A DNA stretch of 7,396 bases, from assembly GCA_013152765.1 (NCBI GenBank), contig JAADFT010000084.1, positions 1 to 7,396 on the forward strand, read 5' to 3'. Source of the DNA: Calditrichota bacterium (GTDB taxonomy: Bacteria; Zhuqueibacterota; Zhuqueibacteria; Oleimicrobiales; Geothermoviventaceae). Of this stretch, positions 1 through 7,336 are shown one piece after another. Every line of letters starts with the position of its first letter. Position 1 is the first letter of the stretch. The notes beneath the pieces were generated by a model. It did no database searches, was not told where the DNA came from, and saw only the letters and a program-made list of their open reading frames with translations. The translations under genes were made by a program, and so were the position numbers.

Positions 1-597
1 GTGGCAGAGGCAATCGCGCTCGCCCTCGACGACGGTTCCGGCGGCAAGCGCCTGGTTGGCTTTGTAGTGGCGGAGAAAGACCGGCAGATTCAGGGACCAG
101 AGCTGCGTGCTCGCCTGCAGAAGCTTCTTCCGGACTACATGGTGCCTTCGTCGATCCTGGTACTCGACGCGTTTCCGCTGACACCCAACGGCAAAGTGGA
201 CCGCAAGGCCCTGGCGCGCCTGGCGGCCGAGCAAACTGCGGTGCGAACGGAGTTTGTGGACCCGAAGTCCGAAGTCGAAAAGCAAATCGCGTCCATCTGG
301 CGCGAGGTGCTGAGCCTGGAGCGCGTCGGCGTCAACGACAATTTCTTCGACCTGGGCGGGCACTCGCTTGCCCTGATGCGGGTGCACGATCGGCTCGAAA
401 ACGCGTTCGAGCGCGAAATTCCGGTGGTGGAACTCTTCAAGAACCCGACGATTCGTACGCTGGCTTCGTTTATTCAGGGCGAGGGCCCGGACCAGTCGCT
501 ACGCAGGGAGCGAGAGGAGCGCGCGCGAAAGAGGAGAGAAGCGCTGGCCCAGCGGCGCGCTGCACGGTCTCGCCGACCGGCTCCCAGAAGGGCGTAA
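1..597 (+). CDS. Non-ribosomal peptide synthetase, 3' end: adenylation domain C-terminus plus peptidyl carrier domain (partial, 5' truncated)
   Basis: This is the end of an NRPS module that activates an amino acid as its adenylate and holds it as a thioester. The reading frame is open from base 1. The GTG there is an internal Val codon, because the first residues already fit an adenylation C-terminal subdomain (KRLVGFVV at about 16-23). Motif A9 (LPDYMVP) is at 43-49 and A10 (NGKVDR) at 63-68, with the catalytic Lys at 65. A peptidyl carrier domain follows at roughly 88-158; its core FFDLGGHSL carries the phosphopantetheine Ser122. The substrate-code region (A3-A8) lies outside the window, so the amino acid cannot be predicted. 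After about residue 160 comes a tail with 14 Arg and 1 Lys in 38 residues. There is no thioesterase or reductase, so the chain must leave in trans, most simply to the KS of the PKS at 2578. The TAA stop is 33 bases before the next gene's longest start, suggesting one operon. Family assignment is very sure. Confidence 0.96.
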   Translation: MAEAIALALDDGSGGKRLVGFVVAEKDRQIQGPELRARLQKLLPDYMVPSSILVLDAFPLTPNGKVDRKALARLAAEQTAVRTEFVDPKSEVEKQIASIWREVLSLERVGVNDNFFDLGGHSLALMRVHDRLENAFEREIPVVELFKNPTIRTLASFIQGEGPDQSLRREREERARKRREALAQRRAARSRRPAPRRA

Positions 598-598
598 G

Positions 599-634
599 AT
601 GGTAGGAAGTGCAAGATTGAGCATCGTGGTGTGA
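599..634 (+). other. Possible 11-codon leader minicistron bridging the NRPS stop and the next start
   Basis: An ATG one base after the NRPS TAA (TAAGATG) opens an 11-residue frame, MVGSARLSIVV. Its TGA (632-634) overlaps the GTG at 631 as GTGA. AGAAGGG at 586-592 lies six bases before the ATG and could act as a weak ribosome binding site. The layout would let ribosomes pass from the NRPS to the acyltransferase homologue by coupling. The peptide resembles nothing I recognise, and a frame this short arises easily by chance. It is listed because it bears on the choice of start for the next gene. Confidence 0.2.
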
Positions 635-2532
635 GGAACGGTACAGACTGCGCGAACGGACAGGTGAAGACGAGCACGGCGGAGGAAGCGGAATTGCAAC
701 TTGCTGAACACCCCGTCGAAGAGCGAACGGCAGACATTTACGAGAGGATTGCGGCTTACCCCCGGCCGCCTTTGGCGCCGCTCCCGCCGCTGGACGAGAT
801 CGACATCCTCGGTCACTTCGGGGTCAAGGACACCTTGCTCGGACGGGCAGTGGTGAAAACCGGCATGCGGCTGGCGGGTTTCAACCGCTTCTACAAAGAC
901 CTTCCGCAGAACCTCGAGACGCTGATGCGGCGCTCGAATCTCCGCGGTGCAGGACTCTTTTCGCTGGTGAATTCGGCCACGCTGGCCCTGGCTGACGACC
1001 CCCGCCAACCGGACGCCCTCGACCGCGCCGTGAGTCTGATCCTGGCAGCGCGAGAGCTGTACGTGGACCTGAGCACTGGCAAGCTGCCACCGGACCGCTA
1101 CCGGGACCAGGTTCTGGAAATGGGACAGTACCCGAACCTGTTCTCAACCGCGCTGACCGTGGAAGGACGGGTCGCGCGGCTGTTCAAGAGCAAGAAGCGG
1201 TCGCAGCTCGCTGTGCTGGTCGGAGGAAGAATCTACCTTCTGGAAATCGGCGAGCCGGAGCAAGATCTCGAACCCGCGGCGCTGCGCGAAGCTCTCGAGA
1301 GAATCGTGCAAAGCGCCCGAGAGAAGGGTTTCTTGCCTGTCGACCGCGGAGTGGGTGTCCTGACCTCCGCCAAGCACACCACGCAATTGCGAGTTTTCGG
1401 GCAACTCCAGCAAGATCCCACCAACAGAGAGGCGCTGCGTGCGATCCGACACAGCTTCGTCACACTTTGTCTGGATCTGGACGACGAGCCGGACTCGGTA
1501 GTCGAGGCTGCGCGCCTTGCTCAGAGCCAGAACCTGCACAATCGCTGGCAGCACGCGAGTTTGCAATTCGTCGTGTTCGGAAACGGCAAGGCCTGCACAC
1601 TTTGCAACTTCAACGCTTACGTGGACGGAAACCCGATGATGCGTGGTAGCGCTGAGCTGCAGAGGCGGGCCGCGCGAATGCCGCTTGCCTCGGCGAGTCA
1701 GGCAACGGGACACTTGCCGGAAGCTGTGGAGCTGGAGTGGCACGTACCGGACAAGCTCATTGACCTTGCTTTGCGAGATGTGGAGTGGGTTCGGGACTCG
1801 CAGCAGGCTACTTTTGAAATTCCGGGCGTCGGCAAGAAGAACTTTGAGAACTCAGGTGTAGCGCCTGTTTCCGGTTTTGTTCTGGCCGTACAGACGGCAG
1901 CTAAGGAATTGATTGGCGATCACGCCTCCGTGCTCCAGTACCTCACCATGTCGAAGTACTGCTGCATGGGGCTTGCGAACGCAGACGCCACGACTCCGGA
2001 AGCGAAACGCTTTGTGGACACCTTCCTTGCGGGCGCGACGGACCGAGAACAGGCGCTGCAACTGCTCCGTGAAGCCGATGCTTCGCAGCGTCAGGCCTAC
2101 CGGCAGGCGCGAAGGTACCTGCCGTTCTCCGACGTCCTTTCGCTGTTCATGTCCACGCGCAAAGGGTTGGGCAGAGCTTACGTGACGGCGCTGCTCGGCT
2201 TGTCGATGTTTGGACTGAGGTTGCTCGGCCAGATCGACCGCAAGGATGTGGAGATCGTGCTTTCCCATCCGGAGATCTTTCCCGAGGTACCGGTGGTCGG
2301 GCGTCCAGGCATCAGATTGCCGTACGTCCGCTACTTTGGGCTGCACTACCAGATTCTGGACGACAAGACCGTGGTCACGTACATGCCGTCTGTAGGCTGG
2401 AAGGTGCCGAACAAGGAGTTGCACGAAAAGTTGAGCAGGGCTTTCGAAGAAATCGCCGCGCTGGCTGGTTCCGCCGGCAGGGATTCGGGCGGCGAGCCCT
2501 CCGAGAGCCGAAACCGGCTACGCGTTGCCTGA
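631..2532 (+). CDS. Choline/carnitine O-acyltransferase family protein with altered active site, placed between NRPS and PKS
   Basis: Members of this family move acyl groups between CoA and the hydroxyl of carnitine or choline. Numbered from GTG 631 (633 residues, the usual family length), family landmarks appear in order: GQYPNLFSTA (165-174; compare the NQYYRLFSS-type segment), VLTS (243-246), the DPTNREALRAI segment (262-272), NRW (304-306) followed by LQFVV, DG (332-333), a GK near 398, and GLHYQILDD (570-578). Key residues differ. The EH(A/S) catalytic His falls on Phe327 or Asn328, GRT(D/E) reads GLAN (447-450), and no STS motif is seen around 551-565. Carnitine transfer by the classical His mechanism is therefore unlikely. 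It may be a binding protein, or an enzyme of changed chemistry acting on carrier-bound chains. No signal peptide or clear membrane span is visible. The start is uncertain: GTG 631 may be coupled to a minicistron, GTG 664 is in frame, and TTG 694 has the best ribosome binding site. It lies 45 bases before the PKS, so co-transcription is likely. The fold call is firm; the function is unknown. Confidence 0.85.
   Translation: MRNGTDCANGQVKTSTAEEAELQLAEHPVEERTADIYERIAAYPRPPLAPLPPLDEIDILGHFGVKDTLLGRAVVKTGMRLAGFNRFYKDLPQNLETLMRRSNLRGAGLFSLVNSATLALADDPRQPDALDRAVSLILAARELYVDLSTGKLPPDRYRDQVLEMGQYPNLFSTALTVEGRVARLFKSKKRSQLAVLVGGRIYLLEIGEPEQDLEPAALREALERIVQSAREKGFLPVDRGVGVLTSAKHTTQLRVFGQLQQDPTNREALRAIRHSFVTLCLDLDDEPDSVVEAARLAQSQNLHNRWQHASLQFVVFGNGKACTLCNFNAYVDGNPMMRGSAELQRRAARMPLASASQATGHLPEAVELEWHVPDKLIDLALRDVEWVRDSQQATFEIPGVGKKNFENSGVAPVSGFVLAVQTAAKELIGDHASVLQYLTMSKYCCMGLANADATTPEAKRFVDTFLAGATDREQALQLLREADASQRQAYRQARRYLPFSDVLSLFMSTRKGLGRAYVTALLGLSMFGLRLLGQIDRKDVEIVLSHPEIFPEVPVVGRPGIRLPYVRYFGLHYQILDDKTVVTYMPSVGWKVPNKELHEKLSRAFEEIAALAGSAGRDSGGEPSESRNRLRVA
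681..685 (+). promoter_or_regulatory. Candidate ribosome binding site for an internal TTG start at 694
   Basis: GGAGG lies eight bases before an in-frame TTG at 694-696, which would start the acyltransferase homologue at residue 22 of the longest form. Neither GTG 631 nor GTG 664 has as good a site. The conserved part of the protein begins well after residue 22, so similarity does not settle the start. GGAGGAAGC also simply encodes Glu-Glu-Ala here, so it may be coincidental. Confidence 0.3.
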
Positions 2533-2567
2533 TTTTTTCGCTGGATCCGCCGAGAGAGCGTTGCCTG
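2522..2567 (+). repeat. 10-bp direct repeat GCGTTGCCTG flanking the gene junction
   Basis: GCGTTGCCTG occurs at 2522-2531, running through the TGA stop of the acyltransferase homologue, and again at 2558-2567, ending at the first base of the PKS ribosome binding site. The copies are exact and 36 bases apart start to start. The sequence between them (ATTTTTTCGCTGGATCC and on) shows no hairpin I trust. It could be a relic of a small duplication or recombination at the junction, or chance. Confidence 0.4.
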
Positions 2568-2572
2568 GAGGA
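2567..2572 (+). promoter_or_regulatory. Ribosome binding site of the PKS gene
   Basis: GGAGGA lies five bases before ATG 2578, near-ideal spacing for a strong Shine-Dalgarno site. It fixes the PKS start at 2578, which agrees with the KS domain beginning only about nine residues into the protein. Confidence 0.75.
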
Positions 2573-2577
2573 CCTGG

Positions 2578-5500
2578 ATGGACGAGACGCAGGACAGACT
2601 CGACGTTGCGATTGTAGGGATGGCTGGAATTTTCCCGGGCGCGAAGAACGTGCGGGAATTCTGGCAGCTCCTTCGCAACGGCGTCGAGGCTGTGACGTTT
2701 TTCACGGACGAAGAGCTGATCGAGGCCGGGGTGGATCCCGCTCTGGTCAAGGACCCAAACTACGTCAAGTCGCGGGCCATCATCGAGGACGAGGACAAGT
2801 TCGACGCAGGATTCTTCGACCTGCCCCCGCGGGAAGTCGAAATGATGGACCCGCAACACCGGCTCTTCTTGCAGACGGCCTGGCACGCTCTCGAGGATGC
2901 TGGTTACGACCCCGACCGCTACGACGGTCTGATCGGGTTGTTCGGCGGCGTCAGCATGAACACGTACCTGTTCTCGTTTTTGACGTCTGGTCGGGGCAGA
3001 ATCACCTCAGCCGAGGGCTACCAGCTCTCGATCGGCAACGACAAGGACTTTCTGACCACGCGGGTCTCGTACAAGCTGAACCTGAAGGGGCCGAGCGTGG
3101 CTGTGCAAACGGCCTGTTCCACCTCGCTCGTGGCCGTCCACCTGGCTTACCAGAGTTTGCTGGACTACACCTGCGACATGGCGCTGGCGGGTGGTGTTTC
3201 GATCACGATTCCGCAGAAGCAGGGTTACTACTACCAGGAAGGCATGATCCTGTCGAAGGACGGCCACTGCCGCGCTTTCGACCACCGCGCCAGCGGCACC
3301 ATCAGCGGCAACGGTGTGGGCATCGTTGTGCTGAAGCGGCTTGAAGACGCCCTGCGAGACGGTGACCACATCTACGCCGTGATTCGCGGTTCGGCCATCA
3401 ACAACGACGGCTCCGACCGCGTCGGCTACACGGCTCCGTCGGTGAACGGGCAGGCCAATGTGATCGCCAGCGCGCTGGCCGTGGCAGATGTGAACCCCGA
3501 GACCGTGACCTACGTGGAGGCGCACGGCACTGGCACCGTGCTTGGCGACCCGATCGAGATCGCCGCGCTGACCCAGGTTTACAGGGAGCACACCGACAAA
3601 AAGCAGTACTGTGCGATCGGCTCGGTCAAAACCAACATCGGTCACCTTGACGCGGCGGCCGGGGTTGCCGGGTTGATCAAGACCGCGCTGGCCCTGGAAC
3701 ACAAGGAGATTCCGCCCAGCCTGAACTTCGAAAAGCCGAACCCCAAGATCGATTTCGAAAACAGTCCGTTCTTCGTGAACACCGGGCTGCGACCCTGGGA
3801 CGCGCCAGCCGGCACGCCGCGGCGCGCTGGCGTAAGTTCTTTCGGGATTGGGGGTACCAACGTGCACGTCGTTCTGGAGGAGGCTCCGGAGCAGAAGTCG
3901 GGCCCCTCAACGAGATCGGCGAACTTGCTCCTGCTCTCCGCAAAGAGCCAGGATTCGCTGGACGAGACGACGTCGGAGCTGGCCAGCTACCTCAGCCAGG
4001 CGAACGACCTGAATTTGCACGACGTGGCGTACACGCTTCAGGTTGGGAGGAAGCATTTCAACGTCCGCCGGGCGCTTGTGGCGAGCGACCTGGAGACTGC
4101 GGCGCGAAAACTGGCAGAGCTTGACCCAAAGGCTGTGCTTTCCAGCTCGCTGCCGAAGGATTTCGAAGCGCCGCCAGTGGCTTTCATGTTCAGTGGCCAG
4201 GGTTCGCAGTATGTGGGGATGGGACGGCGTCTCTACGACACCGAACCCGTTTTTCGCGCCGAGCTCGATCGCTGCTTCGAGATTGTTGCATCCGAATCGG
4301 GGCTTGACTTGAGGGGTGTGGTTTTCGCGCCGCCGGACAAAGCGGGTGAGGCGGGAGAGAGGCTGAACAAGACAGAGGTTACGCAGCCAGCCCTGTTCGC
4401 CATCGAGTACGCGCTTGCCAGGCTGTGGATGCACTGGGGTCTCTCCCCGGCTGCCATGGTGGGACATTCGATCGGCGAGTACGTGGCTGCCACTCTGGCT
4501 GGCGTGTTCAGCCTGGAGGACGCTCTGCGCGTTGTCGTCCAGCGCGGCAAGCTCATGCAGAAGCTCCCGGCTGGCGCCATGCTGAGCGTACCGCTCAGTG
4601 AGGCGGATGTGCAGCGCTACCTGACGGACGACGTGGCGCTGGCAGCCATCAACAGCACGGGAAACGTGGTTCTCTCCGGGCCTTTCGAGGCGATCGAGGC
4701 GGTGGAGAAAAGCCTGGCCGCTGACGGCGTACAGTACCGCCGTTTGCACACTTCTCACGCGTTTCATTCGAGCATGATGGACCCGGTACTCCCGGTTTTC
4801 ACGGAGGTTGTCTCCGGGGTCAAGCTGAACGAGCCGAGTTTGCCTTACCTGTCGAACACCACGGGCACCTGGATCACAAAGGAAGAAGCGACGGATCCCG
4901 GGTACTACGCCCGGCACCTGCGGTCGACCGTGCGATTTGCAGACAATGTCTACGAGCTGCTACAGGATTCGCGGCTGGTTCTGCTTGAGGTTGGCCCTGG
5001 CACGGTTCTGGCCACGTTAGCGCGCCGACACGCTGCGAATTCGCTCGGTCGCACGATTTTGGCGTCGCTGCCGCACCCCAAGGATGCATCCGACGAGGTC
5101 GAATTCCTCCTGCGCACCCTTGCTCGGCTGTGGTTGGTCGGGGTTGAAATTGACTGGCAGAACTTCTACGAGGGCGAGCGGCGCCTGCGCGTGTCGCTGC
5201 CAGGCTACGCTTTCGAGCGCAAGCGGTACTGGATGGGCGCGACGAAACCGGTCGCCGGGGCGGCAACGGAACAGGGGTTGGTAAAGCGCAAAGACGTGGG
5301 AGAGTGGTTCTACCAGCCGGCGTGGAGGGAAGAAAAGAGCGCGGCGCAAGCCGAAGCGGATTTGGCGAATCCGGGCACGGTGTTGCTGTTCGACCATGGT
5401 TCCGGGCTTGGGGCCAGTCTGGAAAGTGAGCTCCGTCGCGCTGGCTCGACGGTCGTCCGTGTTCGTCCGGGGCAAGAATTCGCCAGCGACTCTGACGGGC

Positions 5501-7203
5501 TTTACCAGGTCCGACCTTACGAACCGGAAGACTACCTCAGGCTGCTCCGGGATCTGAAAGAACGCGACGCGGCGCCGGAACTCATTCTGCATCTGTGGGG
5601 CGCTGGGGAAAACAACGCGCCTGACCTTGAACGCGACTACGCGTCGCTGGTGTTCCTGAGTCAGGCGCTCGGGAAAGTGCTCGCTGGCCGGAAGGTTTCG
5701 GTGGGAATTCTGGCCGACCGCGTGTTCCGGGTTCTCGGAAGCGAGCCCGTAGAACCGGCCCGCTGGGCTCTGTACGGGCTCAGCAAGGTCATTCAGCAGG
5801 AGTTACCGCAGGTTGACGTCCGGTTTGTGGACGTCGGTACAGACGGTGCGAGTGCTGACGCTCTGCTGCGTGCTCTGAAGCAATCCCCGGGCACCGGGCT
5901 GGGGTTGGCGCTCCGAAACAAGCGTCGCTGGGCGCTGGAGGTGCAAGAAACGCCTTTGCCCCAGGCCGACGGAGTCCCGGAGCTACTGCGCGAGGACGGC
6001 GTGTACGTGATCACGGGTGGACTCGGTCGAATTGGGCTCCACCTGGCGGAGCACCTCGGGCAGAAGCTCGGTGCAAGGCTGGCGCTGCTCGAGCCCTACG
6101 ACTTCCCGCCACCCTCTGAGTGGGACGCCTGGGTGAAAGAGCACGGCGAGCAAGACCCCGTAAGCGTCCGAATTGCTCGGTTGCGCGGGATTCAGGAAGC
6201 CGGAGGGGAGGTGCTGGTCCTGCGCGCAGACGTCAGTCGTCTCGAGGAATTGCAGGCAGCTTTGAAGGAAGCGAGGGCAGCATTCGGTCGTGTGGACGGT
6301 GTGTTTCACCTGGCGGGCATTGTGGGCACTCAGGCATTCCGGGCTCTTTCCGAGATCTCGCCGGAAGACTGGCGAAAGCAGTTTGCTCCGAAAATCGACG
6401 GGGCACTGAACCTCGCCAGGGCGCTCGAAGCGCTCGATTTGCAGCCCGCCTTCGTGCTGCTGCAGTCGTCGATGGCTTCAGTGCTCGGCGGTCTGGGTTT
6501 CGGCGTGTACGCCGCGGCCAACGCGGTCCTGGACGGACTTGCGGTTGCCAAAGAGGACGAACCCGGCACACGCTGGCTTTCCGTCAACTGGGACGGCTGG
6601 CGTTTCGAGGAGGACGAAACGGCGGGAGGCCTGGGTGCTGAAGTCGCTCAACTGGCCGTGGAGCCCCACGAGGGTCTGGAAGCCTTCGAGCGCATTCTAA
6701 ATCAGCCAGAGCTGACGAACGTACTGGTTTCTACCGGCGACCTGAACGCCAGGATCGAAAAGTGGTTGCGGCCAGCGCGCAGAGAGGAAGAGGACGAAGC
6801 GCAGGAGACGGCGGTTGGCCTGCACGATCGCCCGGACCTGCCAACGCCCTACGTTGCCCCCGAAACGGACCTGCAGAAGCAGGTGGCAGAAGTGTGGTCG
6901 CGCTTGCTCGGCATTTCCACGATCGGCATTTACGACGACTTTTTCGACTTAGGTGGAAACTCCCTGATGGCCACGCAACTGGTCTCCGAGCTTCGCGAGA
7001 CTTTCCAGGTCGAGCTTCCTTTGCGCGAGCTTTTCGACGACCCAACCGTTTCGGGCGTCTGCAGGGTGATCGAGAAGGAGCGGGCAGAGCAGGCGAGCTC
7101 CGAAGTTTCCAAAGTCGCGGAAGCCCTAAAACAAATCGAGAGCCTCTCCGACGAGGAGGCAAAGCGACTGCTCGAAGAACTGCGATCTGGTTCGTCGAAG
7201 TGA
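2578..7203 (+). CDS. Type I polyketide synthase, one complete module KS-AT-KR-ACP
   Basis: This 1541-residue module adds one malonyl unit to a chain received from the upstream NRPS and may reduce the beta-keto group. KS (about 9-437): VQTACSTSL with Cys180, EAHGTGT with His316, NIGHLD with His356, all intact; VQTACSTSL and SDRVGYTAPSV are typical of KSs that accept peptidyl chains. AT (about 533-820): GQGSQ at 540-544, GHSIGEY with Ser631, and HAFH at 727-730, the malonyl-CoA signature. LPGYAFERKRYW (874-885) closes the post-AT linker. KR (about 909-1345): structural half from EWFYQPAW, TGGLGRIG at 1146-1153, and Lys1272, Ser1298, Tyr1311, Asn1315. The usual GRSG loop after beta-2 reads EPYD (1172-1175), and neither stereotype marker (LDD or the A-type Trp) is present. 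ACP (about 1428-1500): FFDLGGNSL with Ser1462. There is no DH, ER or thioesterase. It has no N-terminal docking extension, but a charged C-terminal helix (about 1512-1536) probably contacts the next protein. The start is supported by a strong ribosome binding site. The module type is certain; its exact role in the pathway is inferred. Confidence 0.97.
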   Translation: MDETQDRLDVAIVGMAGIFPGAKNVREFWQLLRNGVEAVTFFTDEELIEAGVDPALVKDPNYVKSRAIIEDEDKFDAGFFDLPPREVEMMDPQHRLFLQTAWHALEDAGYDPDRYDGLIGLFGGVSMNTYLFSFLTSGRGRITSAEGYQLSIGNDKDFLTTRVSYKLNLKGPSVAVQTACSTSLVAVHLAYQSLLDYTCDMALAGGVSITIPQKQGYYYQEGMILSKDGHCRAFDHRASGTISGNGVGIVVLKRLEDALRDGDHIYAVIRGSAINNDGSDRVGYTAPSVNGQANVIASALAVADVNPETVTYVEAHGTGTVLGDPIEIAALTQVYREHTDKKQYCAIGSVKTNIGHLDAAAGVAGLIKTALALEHKEIPPSLNFEKPNPKIDFENSPFFVNTGLRPWDAPAGTPRRAGVSSFGIGGTNVHVVLEEAPEQKSGPSTRSANLLLLSAKSQDSLDETTSELASYLSQANDLNLHDVAYTLQVGRKHFNVRRALVASDLETAARKLAELDPKAVLSSSLPKDFEAPPVAFMFSGQGSQYVGMGRRLYDTEPVFRAELDRCFEIVASESGLDLRGVVFAPPDKAGEAGERLNKTEVTQPALFAIEYALARLWMHWGLSPAAMVGHSIGEYVAATLAGVFSLEDALRVVVQRGKLMQKLPAGAMLSVPLSEADVQRYLTDDVALAAINSTGNVVLSGPFEAIEAVEKSLAADGVQYRRLHTSHAFHSSMMDPVLPVFTEVVSGVKLNEPSLPYLSNTTGTWITKEEATDPGYYARHLRSTVRFADNVYELLQDSRLVLLEVGPGTVLATLARRHAANSLGRTILASLPHPKDASDEVEFLLRTLARLWLVGVEIDWQNFYEGERRLRVSLPGYAFERKRYWMGATKPVAGAATEQGLVKRKDVGEWFYQPAWREEKSAAQAEADLANPGTVLLFDHGSGLGASLESELRRAGSTVVRVRPGQEFASDSDGLYQVRPYEPEDYLRLLRDLKERDAAPELILHLWGAGENNAPDLERDYASLVFLSQALGKVLAGRKVSVGILADRVFRVLGSEPVEPARWALYGLSKVIQQELPQVDVRFVDVGTDGASADALLRALKQSPGTGLGLALRNKRRWALEVQETPLPQADGVPELLREDGVYVITGGLGRIGLHLAEHLGQKLGARLALLEPYDFPPPSEWDAWVKEHGEQDPVSVRIARLRGIQEAGGEVLVLRADVSRLEELQAALKEARAAFGRVDGVFHLAGIVGTQAFRALSEISPEDWRKQFAPKIDGALNLARALEALDLQPAFVLLQSSMASVLGGLGFGVYAAANAVLDGLAVAKEDEPGTRWLSVNWDGWRFEEDETAGGLGAEVAQLAVEPHEGLEAFERILNQPELTNVLVSTGDLNARIEKWLRPARREEEDEAQETAVGLHDRPDLPTPYVAPETDLQKQVAEVWSRLLGISTIGIYDDFFDLGGNSLMATQLVSELRETFQVELPLRELFDDPTVSGVCRVIEKERAEQASSEVSKVAEALKQIESLSDEEAKRLLEELRSGSSK

Positions 7204-7331
7204 GGAGACGAGCTGGGAGCGCGGAGGCTGAAACTCGCGAGAAGCACTGGGACTGCGAAGGCGCTTTTCAACGACTCGTGTTTCGTTTTCGCGGAGCGCA
7301 GAAAGGTCAAACAGGATGTAGTGCGGTCGAC

Positions 7332-7336
7332 GGAGG
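7332..7336 (+). promoter_or_regulatory. Ribosome binding site of the downstream NRPS-like gene
   Basis: GGAGG ends three bases before ATG 7340. The spacing is shorter than usual but workable. It supports ATG 7340 as a real start after a 136-base gap that contains no other convincing gene. Confidence 0.5.

Noticed and set aside
1..3. GTG at base 1 as a gene start
   Set aside because: The residues that follow are mid-adenylation-domain sequence just before motif A9, so this is an internal codon of a truncated gene.
1144..1743. Long open frame on the - strand opposite the acyltransferase homologue
   Set aside because: It lies wholly inside a well-supported gene; such antisense frames are common in GC-rich DNA and the translation shows no recognisable domain.
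631..2532. Reading the acyltransferase homologue as a decaying pseudogene
   Set aside because: The frame is full length with no internal stop or frameshift and keeps many conserved fold segments; changes cluster at functional motifs, which fits altered function better than random decay.
2533..2577. T-run (TTTTTT at 2533-2538) as a terminator after the acyltransferase homologue
   Set aside because: No GC-rich stem precedes it and the next gene starts 40 bases on with a strong ribosome binding site, which fits read-through in an operon.
3007..4917. Two long - strand open frames (3007-3867 and 3907-4917) opposite the KS and AT domains
   Set aside because: The + strand carries every KS and AT motif in the expected order. 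The antisense products look like low-complexity shadows rich in Arg, His and Val.
7253..7301. Possible hairpin CTGCG...CGCAG in the gap after the PKS
   Set aside because: Only five pairs close the outer stem, with an internal mismatch and a large loop; no following T-run, so not a convincing terminator.
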